Source: PALSA-607 sp036501485
GTDB taxonomy: Bacteria; Actinomycetota; Actinomycetes; Acidothermales; Acidothermaceae
Direction: 5' to 3'
Assembly (NCBI GenBank): GCA_036501485.1
Contig: DASYAG010000096.1
Span: 1 to 64,000, forward strand
DNA length: 64,000 nucleotides
Below, piece by piece: positions 33,627 through 42,325 of the stretch (positions are counted from its first letter, which is position 1; every line of letters begins with the position of its first letter). A program made the position numbers and the translations under genes. The notes beneath the pieces were generated by a model, which ran no database searches, was not told where the DNA came from, and saw nothing but the letters and a program-made list of their open reading frames with translations.

Positions 33627-34589
33627 ATGAAGGTCTTCGTGGCCGGCGCCACAGGCGTTCTCGCAAGGGCCATCATCCCGCTGCTCGTGGCGCAAGGCCA
33701 CGAAGTGGTCGGGATGACCAGGAGCCCGTCGAAGCAGGACCTGGTGCGGAGCCTTGGAGCGCGCCCTGTCGTGGCCGACGCTCTGGACCCTGACGCGGTT
33801 GCCCAGGCGGTCGCCTCCACCGAGCCCGAGGTCATCGTGCATGAGCTGACGGCGCTGACGGGGAAGTTGTCGATGAGGGACATGCGCCACCCCGAGCGCT
33901 CCCCGATGGCGATCATGACCCGCCGATTGCGCACCGAAGGGACAGACCACCTGTTGGCCGCCGGTCGCGCCGTCGGGGCCCGACGCTTCGTGGCGCAGAG
34001 CTTTGCCGCTTTCCGATTCGCCCACACCGGCGAGCCGGTGCAGACCGAGGCCGATCCCGTCGATCTCAACCCGCCGGCCGCCATGCGGATCCCAATCCTG
34101 GGCGTTTTGAATATGGAGCGAGCGGTGACGACGATCGAGTGGGGCGATGGCCTCGTGCTGCGCTATGGCGGCCTCTACGGTCCGGGAACCTCACTGAGCC
34201 TCGCTCCGGATGCACAGATGGCTGCCTCGGTCCGCAAACGTCAGTTCCCCATCATGGGCGACGGCGGGGGTGTCTGGTCCCATGTCCACATCGACGACGC
34301 CGCGGCCGCGACGGTCACCGCGGTCAACCACGGCCAGCCAGGTATCTACAACATTGTCGACGACGAGCCTGCGCCGATTCGTGACTGGCTACCGGTGCTC
34401 GCGAGCGCGCTGGACGCCAAGCCACCGAGACGTATCCCACGGTGGCTGGGGCGGCTGGCAGCGGGTGAGACGGCAACACTCATGATGACCGAGGTGGTAG
34501 GGGCGTCGAACGAGAAGGCCAAGCGCGAGCTCGGCTGGCAGCTCAGGTATCCGAGCTGGCGGCAGGGCTTCGCGCAGGGTCTCGGCTAG
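33627..34589 (+). CDS. NAD-dependent epimerase/reductase (ECF41 target), copy 2
   Basis: This 320-residue paralogue of the protein at 29,513 begins MKVFVAGATGVLARAIIPLL. It carries RRLRTEGTDHLLAAGRAVGARRFVAQS, LRYGGLYGPGTSL and HVHIDDAAAATVTA, ending LGWQLRYPSWRQGFAQGLG. The ATG has GAAGGAG eight bases upstream. Promoter and ribosome site are arranged as for copy 1, so both should be induced together by the ECF41 factor. The pair probably arose by duplication around sigJ. The substrate is unknown; differences concentrate in the middle (LTGKLSMRDMRHPERSP has no counterpart), suggesting different ligands. Confidence 0.88.
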   Translation: MKVFVAGATGVLARAIIPLLVAQGHEVVGMTRSPSKQDLVRSLGARPVVADALDPDAVAQAVASTEPEVIVHELTALTGKLSMRDMRHPERSPMAIMTRRLRTEGTDHLLAAGRAVGARRFVAQSFAAFRFAHTGEPVQTEADPVDLNPPAAMRIPILGVLNMERAVTTIEWGDGLVLRYGGLYGPGTSLSLAPDAQMAASVRKRQFPIMGDGGGVWSHVHIDDAAAATVTAVNHGQPGIYNIVDDEPAPIRDWLPVLASALDAKPPRRIPRWLGRLAAGETATLMMTEVVGASNEKAKRELGWQLRYPSWRQGFAQGLG

Positions 34590-35022
34590 GCGATGACCGA
34601 GCAGAAGTTTCACTGGCACAAACATCCGAGCCGCGAGATCCGCCAGCAGCTGTGCGGGCAATACGTGGCGCCGAGTTAGTTGTCGTGGCAGGCGATTGCT
34701 CGCCGGTGGGGTGAGCCTGAACCCAGGCCGCATATGCGTCGTAGTCGATGGCCGGCGAGCTGCCCAATCCCTGCAGTCGTTTTAGTAGAGCCAGTGTGAG
34801 TGACACCAGGGCCGTGTTCGCTTCTCCCACGACGACGGCGTCAGCATCTGCGTCGTGCGGCACCTCGAAGCAGGCACTACCGAGCACACACCCAATGTCG
34901 AGCCGACCCTCTGTCGGTACGTCATTAAGCGCCTTGCGAAACGGGTCACCGAACGTGGGTGACCAACCGGTCGCTCCGGCTAGAAACATTCCGAGGATCG
35001 ATGGGAGCGAGCGAGCTTCCAT
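34543..35022 (-). CDS. Hypothetical protein, low support
   Basis: This 159-residue frame starts MEARSLPSILGMFLAGATGW and carries a moderately protein-like middle (FRKALNDVPTEGRLDIGCVLG, DADADAVVVGEANTALVSLTLALLKRL). Its last part is Ser/Arg/Thr-rich and overlaps the end of the epimerase gene by 47 bases, so the true gene may end earlier or be broken. No family is recognised. Copy B of the dispersed repeat lies just upstream of its 5' end. It could be a remnant. Confidence 0.3.
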   Translation of the reverse strand: MEARSLPSILGMFLAGATGWSPTFGDPFRKALNDVPTEGRLDIGCVLGSACFEVPHDADADAVVVGEANTALVSLTLALLKRLQGLGSSPAIDYDAYAAWVQAHPTGEQSPATTTNSAPRIARTAAGGSRGSDVCASETSARSSPSRDPARSPAASSDT

Positions 35023-35079
35023 GGTCCCTCTGGCCCAACCAAACGAGGCCGACAGGGACAGCTCGGCGCTCAACTCCGA

Positions 35080-35112
35080 TGTAGGTATGGTGCGTGTCCC
35101 CCCTTGGACACC
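35080..35112. repeat. Dispersed hairpin repeat, copy B
   Basis: TGTAGGTATGGTGCGTGTCC, then CCCCTTGGACACC: the same element as copy A, with two or three substitutions in the loop. The stem GTGTC/GGACAC is kept. Confidence 0.75.
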
Positions 35113-35222
35113 ATTAGTTTGCACGCCGACTTCTCCGACCGAGCCCTCGCCGATGCTGTGGCCCGATCATTTCTATGTTGGCATCACACCGTTCGATGCG
35201 ACTCGCCCCACGACCCCGCAGC

Positions 35223-35250
35223 TGAGGTTTGGTCCTTCAACCAAACCTCA
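35223..35250. terminator. 11-bp perfect inverted repeat upstream of membrane protein gene
   Basis: TGAGGTTTGGT (35223-35233) and ACCAAACCTCA (35240-35250) are exact reverse complements around a six-base loop. The hairpin would block initiation at a TTG at 35229, which favours a later start for the membrane protein. It may be a terminator or an attenuator; no T-run follows on the plus strand. Confidence 0.6.
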
Positions 35251-35282
35251 GGTCTGCCGAGTTGCCTTCCGATGCCGTTTGT

Positions 35283-36455
35283 GTGGACTTCACGGCCGAG
35301 ATACATCACCACCTCTGGCGCCGCCTCGATCGAGCGGCCCACTGGCGATGGTTGATTCTCCCGCTATGGCTCGGACTAGTCGCGATGTTGCCGATTCAAC
35401 GAAACGGAGACGGAGACTGGGACTTCTTCCGCCGCGGCGCGGGTGCGCTGCTCGGAAGTCCCATCCTCGGGAGCCCGGGCGGAGTACACCTCTACGCATC
35501 GCGACCTGACATCCAAATCGGTCCACCGGCGCTCGTCGCGGCGGTTCCATTTCGGTTGCTGCCCCGACCATGGGACGTCGACGCCGCTCGCGTCGTTATG
35601 TGCCTCGTCCTGCTTGTCGTCATTGCGATGACCGAGTCCATCTGTTCGACCCTTGACGTGCCTGAACGCGTCATCGCCCGAGTGGCGCTGCTTGGTGGCG
35701 CTCTCGCAGTTCCCGCGTGGGTGACCGTCGCGGTCACCGAGACCCACCTCGACGACGTCATGGTTGTGGGCTTCACGACCGCTGCCTTGCTCTTTACGGC
35801 CCGAAAGAAGCCAATGTGGGCGGCGGCCGCGGTAGGGCTCGCCGTCGCAAGCAAGCCGTGGGCCATTGTTGTCATAGCTCTGCTTTTACAGCCGGGGCTG
35901 CGTCATACGCTTCGCGCGTGTGCCGTAGGGGTAGGTGTCGCCGTTGCGTGGTGGCTGCCGTTCCTGAGCGATCCAAGAACTGTGACTGCACTTTGGCACT
36001 TCCGGTTGGATGTCAGTGCGAACAGCGGCTTGGCCCTTCTTGGCGTTGGCCCTGGCCCGATGCCCGGATGGGCTCGGCCGGCACAGTTCATCACCGGCGT
36101 ACTGCTCGGGGTTCTGGCCACCAAGAGAGGTCACTGGATCGGCGTCCCGCTGGTTGGTTTCGCCGTCCGCGTCGCACTCGATCCCTCGACGTTTGCCTAT
36201 TACGAAGCCTCACCAATCATCGGCGCGCTGATCTGGGACATGTCACGCAGTCGAGGCGGCGTTCCGTGGGCCACCGGCATTGCGGTAGCCGGCTTCGCGA
36301 TCAGTTCCGGCGCCGGCAACGATCTACTGGGCGCTGCCGTACGCGCGCTCACCTGCGTGGCGCTCGTGGTATCTGTACTCGTACGGCGCCGGCCTCCGGC
36401 CACATCGCAGCCGGCCAATCAGCTTGTTATCGATAGCGATCTCGTAATCGCCTAG
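35283..36455 (+). CDS. Polytopic membrane protein, possibly GT87/DUF2029-like glycosyltransferase
   Basis: About ten hydrophobic segments run through this protein of roughly 390 residues (WLILPLWLGLVAMLPI, VVMCLVLLVVIAM, AAAVGLAVASKPWAIVVIALLL and others). NGDGDWDFFRRG after the first span places acidic residues in the first outer loop, as in GT-C mannosyltransferases that use polyprenyl-phosphate sugars. WKPWA-like SKPWA follows the family pattern. The start is uncertain: GTG 35283 or TTG 35229; the latter lies inside a hairpin. It is monocistronic. Glycosyltransferase is an inference from topology and the acidic loop only. Confidence 0.6.
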   Translation: MDFTAEIHHHLWRRLDRAAHWRWLILPLWLGLVAMLPIQRNGDGDWDFFRRGAGALLGSPILGSPGGVHLYASRPDIQIGPPALVAAVPFRLLPRPWDVDAARVVMCLVLLVVIAMTESICSTLDVPERVIARVALLGGALAVPAWVTVAVTETHLDDVMVVGFTTAALLFTARKKPMWAAAAVGLAVASKPWAIVVIALLLQPGLRHTLRACAVGVGVAVAWWLPFLSDPRTVTALWHFRLDVSANSGLALLGVGPGPMPGWARPAQFITGVLLGVLATKRGHWIGVPLVGFAVRVALDPSTFAYYEASPIIGALIWDMSRSRGGVPWATGIAVAGFAISSGAGNDLLGAAVRALTCVALVVSVLVRRRPPATSQPANQLVIDSDLVIA

Positions 36456-36803
36456 AAGCAGGACCGCCACCAGGCGCGCATAAGGTTTCGTCAGAACGAG
36501 CTAGTAGGGCGCCGAACCGCGCTAGTGCCGCCTAGGTAAGTAGCGTGGCTTCCTCAGATTGTGGTGCACCGTCTGCGGCTGCGTCTCCATTTGAGGAGCG
36601 GGTTTAGCTGCCCAAGCTTTCCCAGTCTGGTGAACGCGCCCGGTCTTAAGGATCAACCCGGGGCCACTGCTGGCCCACGGTTTCAACCGCCAACTCGACC
36701 CAGTGCGAAATGGTGACGACGGTCCTCGGACACGTAGCTGAATCCCCATAACACCGAGCCCACTCCACAGCCAGCGAGCACCAGCTTCAGCCGGGCGGCG
36801 TAG
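36456..36803. other. Intergenic region, no recognisable gene
   Basis: These 348 bases lie between convergent genes. No coding frame or strong hairpin stands out. A weak echo of the dispersed repeat core (TCCTCGGACACG) lies near 36,722-36,733. Confidence 0.5.
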
Positions 36804-37289
36804 TCACCTAAGCAGCGCGTCGGCCTGGCCGACCGTTATCCGCATTTGCTCCTCGATGGGCATATCCAGGTACTCCTGCATGGCCTCGGCCGACAGGAAG
36901 CCCGCGACAATCGTCATGAGCGTGCCGCCCCCGGCCCGGTCGGCGAGCGTCAGCCGCATGGTCGACAGCGGCATGTCGGGGTTGGGCTCCAGGTTGTCGT
37001 CGAGGAAGCCGTCTTCCCACTCCATGCTGCGCGGTGCGTCGACGGCGGTGATCCGCCAGTAGGCGTGGATCTTCTGACCGTCCGGTGTCGTCACATGTGC
37101 CCGCACCATGCCGCCGACCGACAAATCGTGGTCAGTGATGGTCAGGGGAAAACCCGGCGGGTTCCACCACTGCTCGAGCTGGCGTGGGTCGGCGTAGAGC
37201 TGCCACGCGCGATCGACGGGCGCATCGAACTCGGCGATCAACGTGACGGTCTTCGCGGCCGCGTCATTGCTCACGTTCGTCAGGGGCAT
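36804..37289 (-). CDS. AHSA1/SRPBCC-domain protein
   Basis: This 161-residue protein begins at ATG 37289, behind GAGGAG. It shows the Bet v1-like pattern of activator-of-Hsp90 homologues: FDAPVDRAWQLYADPRQLEQWWNPPGFP near residue 22 and the strands TPDGQKIHAYWRITAVDAPRSMEWEDGF. It follows the ArsR gene by 10 bases. ArsR-SRPBCC pairs are common in actinobacteria; the SRPBCC protein probably binds a hydrophobic ligand, and the pair responds to it. The ligand is unknown. Confidence 0.88.
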   Translation of the reverse strand: MPLTNVSNDAAAKTVTLIAEFDAPVDRAWQLYADPRQLEQWWNPPGFPLTITDHDLSVGGMVRAHVTTPDGQKIHAYWRITAVDAPRSMEWEDGFLDDNLEPNPDMPLSTMRLTLADRAGGGTLMTIVAGFLSAEAMQEYLDMPIEEQMRITVGQADALLR

Positions 37290-37299
37290 GTTGTTCTCC

Positions 37300-37629
37300 T
37301 CAGAGGTCGTCAGTAGCGAGCAGGCGGTCCATGCGGGTGACCCGGTCACGCCAGGCCAGTTCGAGTTGGTCCAGGGCGTCGTGGGCAGTACGTAGTGCGG
37401 CGGGGTTGCCCGCGACCAGGTGTTCCCGGCCCCTGCGTTGCTTGGTAACTAGTCCCGCCCTTTCCAAGACGGCCACGTGCTTCTGCACCGCCGCGAAGCT
37501 CATCGGGTAGCCCCGCGCGAGGGTCGAGACCGAAAACGAACGGTCGAGAGTCCGCCGCACGATGTCGCGCCGAGTGGCGTCAGCCAGCGCGTGGAACACG
37601 AGGCCGACGTCCCCCTGACCTACAACCAT
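37300..37629 (-). CDS. ArsR-family transcriptional repressor
   Basis: This 109-residue winged-helix protein has FHALADATRRDIVRRTL and FSVSTLARGYPMSFAAVQKHVAVLERAGLVTKQRRGREHLV as the DNA-binding unit. It has no clustered cysteines, so it is not a metal sensor of the ArsR/SmtB type. It belongs to the ArsR subgroup paired with SRPBCC genes. The ATG lies inside a 16-bp perfect palindrome (37622-37637), so the protein probably represses itself and the following SRPBCC gene by blocking its own translation/transcription start. Confidence 0.9.
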   Translation of the reverse strand: MVVGQGDVGLVFHALADATRRDIVRRTLDRSFSVSTLARGYPMSFAAVQKHVAVLERAGLVTKQRRGREHLVAGNPAALRTAHDALDQLELAWRDRVTRMDRLLATDDL

Positions 37630-37637
37630 ATGGTTGT
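37622..37637. promoter_or_regulatory. 16-bp palindromic operator over the arsR start codon
   Basis: ACAACCATATGGTTGT is its own reverse complement. The minus-strand ATG of the ArsR gene sits at its centre. The size and symmetry fit a dimeric ArsR repressor, and the position fits autoregulation. Confidence 0.7.
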
Positions 37638-37850
37638 GTATACGCGAAGATCCGCGCCGGTGCAAGGGACAGGGCCGCGAGAGAACGGGACCGCCGTGGG
37701 GCCGACGGGGCAGGCGGCGATCGTCGCTATTCGCTCTCGCTCGGTTTGTCGGTCTACGGCGTCCTCGCTCGTCGACATGGTGACTGGCCCAGTGCACTGA
37801 AGCGCCCTGGTGGGCCAGCGCGATGAGTCCGTTTGGGGCGAGGAGGCACG

Positions 37851-38042
37851 GTGATACCGCACGCGAGCTACCAGCTCTTCCGGGCCGGGCGGCAGCTGAC
37901 GCCGTTCGAGCAGCGGGAGGCCGACGCCCAGATCGGTCGCTGTTCTAAGTGGCTGTCTGACACACTCACTCGGCTGCGCACCCCCGGCTTTTCGCTCACC
38001 GCGGGCGAGGTCGAGCGGATCAACTCCCTCGGTCGCCGATGA
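37851..38042 (+). CDS. Small hypothetical protein (63 residues)
   Basis: GTG 37851 has AGGAGG four bases upstream, one of the best ribosome sites in the window, so translation is likely. The product is charged and helical (YQLFRAGRQLTPFEQREADAQ and KWLSDTLTRLRT), with no membrane segment and no recognised domain. It lies 80 bases before the VOC gene on the same strand. The function is unknown. Confidence 0.6.
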   Translation: MIPHASYQLFRAGRQLTPFEQREADAQIGRCSKWLSDTLTRLRTPGFSLTAGEVERINSLGRR

Positions 38043-38120
38043 GTTTGACCGGCCGGCGCCGTCCTATGTTGCGAGCGCAGGTACGTGACCTGGGCTTGCC
38101 ACGCAACGGGATGGAGCGTC

Positions 38121-38510
38121 ATGTTCGAAAACACTGCCGCCTACAGCGGATTCTCGGTCGATGACATCGCCAAGGCGAAGGAGTTCTATGGGACGACCCT
38201 GGGCCTTCGGGTCACCGAAGATCACGGACTGCTCGCCCTGCACATCTCAGGCAACAAGCGGGGGACGCTGATCTACCCGAAGGCCAACCACGCGCCGGCC
38301 ACGTTCACGATCCTCAACTTCCCTGTCGACGATATCGACGCCGCCGTCGACGAACTCGCCCAGCGGGGCGTTGAGTTCGAACGCTACGACGGCGACCTCA
38401 AAGCCGACAGCAAGGGCATCCTGCGAGGCATTGCGGCCAACATGGGTCCCGATATTGCCTGGTTCAAGGATCCGGCAGGAAACATCCTGTCCGTGCTGCA
38501 GGAAGCCTGA
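38121..38510 (+). CDS. VOC-family (glyoxalase/bleomycin-resistance fold) protein
   Basis: This 129-residue protein starts at ATG 38121 behind GGAG. It shows the paired beta-alpha-beta-beta-beta modules of the vicinal-oxygen-chelate fold: SGFSVDDIAKAKEFYGTTLGLRVTED, then FPVDDIDAAVDELAQRGVEFERYD, ending IAWFKDPAGNILSVLQEA with the usual C-terminal Glu/Asp. It may be a metal-dependent lyase, dioxygenase-like or drug-binding protein; the sequence does not decide. The TetR gene follows within 25-55 bases. Confidence 0.88.
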   Translation: MFENTAAYSGFSVDDIAKAKEFYGTTLGLRVTEDHGLLALHISGNKRGTLIYPKANHAPATFTILNFPVDDIDAAVDELAQRGVEFERYDGDLKADSKGILRGIAANMGPDIAWFKDPAGNILSVLQEA

Positions 38511-38533
38511 TTTGCGGTGGCTGCAGAGTTGCA

Positions 38534-39208
38534 GTGACTGCAAGGAAGTGTCATGGTGTCGGTGTGGAAGAGGACCGACGCGCCCGGAAGAAGCGTGAGA
38601 CTCGCGATGCGCTGCGGCTCGCGGCGCTTCGGCTGGTCGATGCGCATGGCCTGGAGCACGTGACAGTGGAGATGGTTGCGGAGGCCGCTGATGTATCGCC
38701 GCGAACATTCTTCAACTACTTCCCGACCAAGGAAGATGCGCTGCTCGGGCCGGGCTCCGATATCCGCGACGATATCGAGCAGTTCTGGTCGCAGCGGCCG
38801 GACGGCGAATCGCCGCTGATGACCCTGCGTGCCCTGCTGATCGAACGGGCAGAGGTGCTTTCGGCCCGCAGCGACGAGATGGATCTGCGGATGCGGGTGC
38901 TAGCCGCGAACCCGGTGCTGTACGTGCGGTTCCACGCGAGTTTCCTCGAAATGGAACGGGTCATTCGTGGAGCGGTCGCCCGAGGTTGCGGGATGGACGC
39001 GGACCGCGACCTTTATCCGGCGTTGTTAGCCGTCGCTGGCAGCGCGGCAATGCGGGTCTCGATCGACCTATGGCGCGGCGGGGATCTCCGGCAGCTGGCC
39101 GAGATCGTCAACGAGGTCTTCGACATGTATGCCGCCGGACTCGAAGCACCGCTGGCCCGTGCGCCTCGACGGCAGCGGAGCCGCGTCCTGACTGTCAGCC
39201 GAGCCTGA
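38534..39208 (+). CDS. TetR-family transcriptional regulator
   Basis: The N-terminal helix-turn-helix (RKKRETRDALRLAALRLVDAHGLEHVTVEMVAEAADVSPRTFFNYFPTKEDAL) is diagnostic. The rest (to residue 224) is the helical ligand domain, with no recognised specificity. GTG at 38534 or 38564 could be the start; neither has a strong ribosome site. The MMPL exporter follows 90 bases later on the same strand, so this protein probably controls it in response to an exported compound. Confidence 0.88.
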   Translation: MTARKCHGVGVEEDRRARKKRETRDALRLAALRLVDAHGLEHVTVEMVAEAADVSPRTFFNYFPTKEDALLGPGSDIRDDIEQFWSQRPDGESPLMTLRALLIERAEVLSARSDEMDLRMRVLAANPVLYVRFHASFLEMERVIRGAVARGCGMDADRDLYPALLAVAGSAAMRVSIDLWRGGDLRQLAEIVNEVFDMYAAGLEAPLARAPRRQRSRVLTVSRA

Positions 39209-39298
39209 GCTCGTCCCCGTCCGTGCTTCGCCCAATCCGCGATTTGGAGATCCCGTGCTCTTGAGATTGCCGACCTTGCCCTCTAGTGGCGGTGCCCG

Positions 39299-41485
39299 GT
39301 GAAAACCCTCGGTGGATGGTGCGTGCGCCACCGCCGAATCGTGCTCGGCCTATGGCTCGCCGCGCTCGTCCTGAGCGTGGTAGCGAGCAGGGCTGCGGGC
39401 ACTGCATTCTCGACGAAGTTCACCTTGCCCCACACAGAGTCGTCGACTGCAATTTCCCTGTTGCAGAAGGATTTCCCCGCAGCGTCTGGTAGCTCCGACC
39501 AGATCGTGTTCGCGGCCACGTCGGGAACGGTCCGCGACCCGGCGGTGGAGCAGCGAGCGAGCGCCGCCCTGGCCAAGATCGCCACACTTGACCATGTGCG
39601 GTCCGTTGTGAGCCCCTACACAGGGTCCGACGCCAAGCAGATCAGCGCCGACGGCACGGTCGCATACGCGACCGTGAACTTCGCCGGGCAGATCGGCCAG
39701 AACCCGGTCGACGCAATCAAGTCCGTAATCTCTACGGCCAAAGCCGCCGGTAACAATCAGCTCCAGGTGTCGCTGGGTGGGCAAGACATCGAGCAGGTGC
39801 AGCAGAGCGGCAGCGGTCCGAGCACCGGCATCGGCATCGTCTTGGCGCTGATCGTGCTCGGCCTGGCGTTCGGCGCCTTGTTCGCCGCCTTCTTGCCGAT
39901 CTTCACCGCCCTCATCGCGATCGCGATCGGCTTCTCGCTGACAGGTTTGTTGAGCCACGTCTTCTCGGTCGCGCAGTTCGCGACCATCCTGGGAATTCTG
40001 ATCGGCCTCGGCGTTGGGGTCGACTACTCGCTGTTCATCGTCACACGGCACCGCAACGCGATCAAAGCCGGCCAGTCTGTCGAGGACGCCGCATCGCTGG
40101 CGGTCAACACTGCGGGCCGGGCGGTCTTCTTCGCCGGGCTGACGGTCTGCATTGCACTACTCGGGCAGTTCGCGTTGGGGTTGTCTTTCCTTTACGGAGT
40201 CGCCATTTCGGCGACTGTGACGGTGCTGCTGACCATGCTGGCCTCATTGACCTTGTTACCCGCGATGCTCGGGTTCGTTGGTATGCGTGCGCTCAGCCGC
40301 AAGGAGCGGCGCATCCTGCGTGAGCAGGGCCCGCATGACGAAGTGCTGGGCACCGCCTGGTTCCGCTGGGCCCGATTCCTGGAACGGCACCCGGTAGTAC
40401 CGATGATCGTGGCGGTGGGTGTGGTCGCACTGATCGCGCTGCCAGTGTTCACGCTGCGTTTGGGCCTCGACGATGCCGGCAGCGATCCGTCTGGCAGCAC
40501 TACGCGACAGGCCTACCAGGCGCTGGCCAAAGGCTTCGGACCCGGATTCAGCGGTCCGCTGCAGTTGGTCGGCGAACTCCAGAGTCCCGCGGACGCAGGC
40601 GCCTTCGCGACCCTCGTGCAGAAGATGTCCACCGAGCCGGGCGTCGTGTCAGCCACTGCGCCGAGGGTGAGCCCGAACGGGCAGGTTGCGCTGGCCAACC
40701 TCTTCCCTGCGACGAGTCCGCAGGCGCGAGCAACCACCGCGCTGGTCAATCACTTGCGCCACGACGTGTTACCCACTGCCGAGGCTGGCAGCGGCGTGCA
40801 TGTATTGGTCGGTGGATCGACTGCCGGGCAGGTCGACTTCGCGCACAAGCTCTCGTCGAAGTTGATCCCCTTCGTCGCAGTCGTCGTCCTGCTTGGATTC
40901 CTGTTGCTCATGGCAGTCTTCCGCAGTCTGCTGGTGCCGTTCGTCGCCTCGGTAATGAACCTGCTGTCGGTCGGAGCGGCCTTGGGCATCATGAACGCCG
41001 TCTTCGAATGGGGCTACGGGCACTCGCTGTTTCGCATCAGCTCAACCGCACCAGTCGAGGTCTTTATCCCGGTCCTGATGATCTCGATTCTTTTCGGTCT
41101 CTCGATGGACTATGAGGTCTTCCTTGTCAGCCGCATCCATGAGGAATGGACACGCCGGCACAACAACACCGACGCTGTCACCTACGGGCAAGCCGAGACC
41201 GGCCGCGTCATCACCGCTGCCGCGCTCATCATGATTTTGGTCTTCGCCTCCTTCGCACTCGGAGACGACCTGACCATCAAACAGTTCGGCATCGGACTCG
41301 CCGGCGCCATCGTCATTGACGCGTTCATCGTGCGTACCGTCATCGTCCCCGCCCTCATGCACATCTGCGGCCCGGCCAACTGGTGGCTACCTGCCTGGCT
41401 CGACCGGGCGCTCCCCCAACTCAACGTCGAAGGGGCCGACTCGGGGCACGTCGACGCTGCGCCGAGCAGTCTCGTCGGTACCTAG
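39299..41485 (+). CDS. MMPL-family RND-type exporter
   Basis: This 728-residue inner-membrane protein has two six-segment halves, each with a large extracytoplasmic loop after its first segment (about residues 35-180 and 385-520). The GVDYSLFIVTRHRNA stretch near residue 240 and LSMDYEVFLVSRIHEEW near residue 600 are the hallmark proton-relay motifs of MMPL transporters (GxDY(S/T/E)). It would export a lipid or drug using the proton gradient. The start is GTG 39299. The upstream TetR gene is the likely regulator. The substrate is unknown. Confidence 0.92.
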   Translation: MKTLGGWCVRHRRIVLGLWLAALVLSVVASRAAGTAFSTKFTLPHTESSTAISLLQKDFPAASGSSDQIVFAATSGTVRDPAVEQRASAALAKIATLDHVRSVVSPYTGSDAKQISADGTVAYATVNFAGQIGQNPVDAIKSVISTAKAAGNNQLQVSLGGQDIEQVQQSGSGPSTGIGIVLALIVLGLAFGALFAAFLPIFTALIAIAIGFSLTGLLSHVFSVAQFATILGILIGLGVGVDYSLFIVTRHRNAIKAGQSVEDAASLAVNTAGRAVFFAGLTVCIALLGQFALGLSFLYGVAISATVTVLLTMLASLTLLPAMLGFVGMRALSRKERRILREQGPHDEVLGTAWFRWARFLERHPVVPMIVAVGVVALIALPVFTLRLGLDDAGSDPSGSTTRQAYQALAKGFGPGFSGPLQLVGELQSPADAGAFATLVQKMSTEPGVVSATAPRVSPNGQVALANLFPATSPQARATTALVNHLRHDVLPTAEAGSGVHVLVGGSTAGQVDFAHKLSSKLIPFVAVVVLLGFLLLMAVFRSLLVPFVASVMNLLSVGAALGIMNAVFEWGYGHSLFRISSTAPVEVFIPVLMISILFGLSMDYEVFLVSRIHEEWTRRHNNTDAVTYGQAETGRVITAAALIMILVFASFALGDDLTIKQFGIGLAGAIVIDAFIVRTVIVPALMHICGPANWWLPAWLDRALPQLNVEGADSGHVDAAPSSLVGT

Positions 41486-41529
41486 CAACGCGACCGCTAT
41501 TACAGCCCCAACTCCACGCGCAAAACCGA

Positions 41530-41562
41530 TCTAGGTGTGGGCTGTGTCGCCCCTCGGACACT
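41530..41562. repeat. Dispersed hairpin repeat, copy C
   Basis: TCTAGGTGTGGGCTGTGTCG and then CCCCTCGGACACT. It shares the GTGTCGCCCCTCGGACACT core with copy A exactly. It sits between the MMPL gene and vanR. Confidence 0.7.
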
Positions 41563-41629
41563 CCATCCCTCCGATAGGCGGCCTCTTTCGATAGGCCCAC
41601 GAAACGCTCTGGGCGCTAGCGTCAAGAGC

Positions 41630-42325
41630 ATGCGTGTCTTGATCGTCGAGGACGAGCCCCTTATGGCGGCGGCCATCCGCGACGGCCTGCGCCTAGAGGC
41701 GATCGCTGCCGACATCGCGGGTGACGGTGACACCGCCCTGGAGTTGCTGGGCATCAACGCCTACGACATTGCCGTCGTCGACCGCGACATCCCCGGACCC
41801 TCCGGTGATGAGATCGCCGAACAGATCATCGCGTCCGGCACCGGCATGCCGATCCTGATGCTCACGGCCGCCGACCGAATCGACGACAAAACCTCCGGGT
41901 TCGGCCTCGGCGCCGACGACTACCTCACCAAGCCGTTCGAACTCCAAGAACTCGTGCTCCGTCTCCGAGCGCTTGACCGCCGACGCGCTCACTCCAGGCC
42001 GCCCGTGCGGGAGATCGCCGGTCTGCGGCTGGATCCCTTTCGCCGCGAGGTCTACCGCGAAGGCCGCTACGTCGCACTCACCCGCAAACAGTTCGCGGTA
42101 CTCGAAGTGCTCGTCGCTGCCGAAGGCGGGGTCGTCAGCGCCGAACAGCTACTCGAACGAGCATGGGACGAGAACGCAGACCCGTTCACCAACGCAGTGC
42201 GCATCACAGTCTCGGCCTTGCGCAAACGACTCGGCGAACCACAGCTAATCGCCACCGTCGCCGGTGTCGGATATCGCATCGACACAGCGGCCGACACGGG
42301 GCGTGAGGGCGTTCACCGTGGATAG
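41630..42325 (+). CDS. vanR: VanR-like OmpR-family response regulator
   Basis: This 231-residue regulator has a receiver domain (VLIVEDEP, phosphoacceptor Asp51 in VVDRDIPGPSG, TKPFE lysine) and a winged-helix DNA-binding domain (ALTRKQFAVLEVLVAAEGGVVS, VRITVSALRKRLGE, TVAGVGYRID). The chain closely follows actinomycete VanR proteins as I remember them (GLRLEAIAADIAGDGDTA, LDRRRAHSRPPVREIAGLRL). Together with the VanS-like kinase and convergent vanHAX genes, this supports control of glycopeptide resistance. The kinase gene overlaps it by eight bases. The identification rests on remembered similarity and context. Confidence 0.85.
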   Translation: MRVLIVEDEPLMAAAIRDGLRLEAIAADIAGDGDTALELLGINAYDIAVVDRDIPGPSGDEIAEQIIASGTGMPILMLTAADRIDDKTSGFGLGADDYLTKPFELQELVLRLRALDRRRAHSRPPVREIAGLRLDPFRREVYREGRYVALTRKQFAVLEVLVAAEGGVVSAEQLLERAWDENADPFTNAVRITVSALRKRLGEPQLIATVAGVGYRIDTAADTGREGVHRG

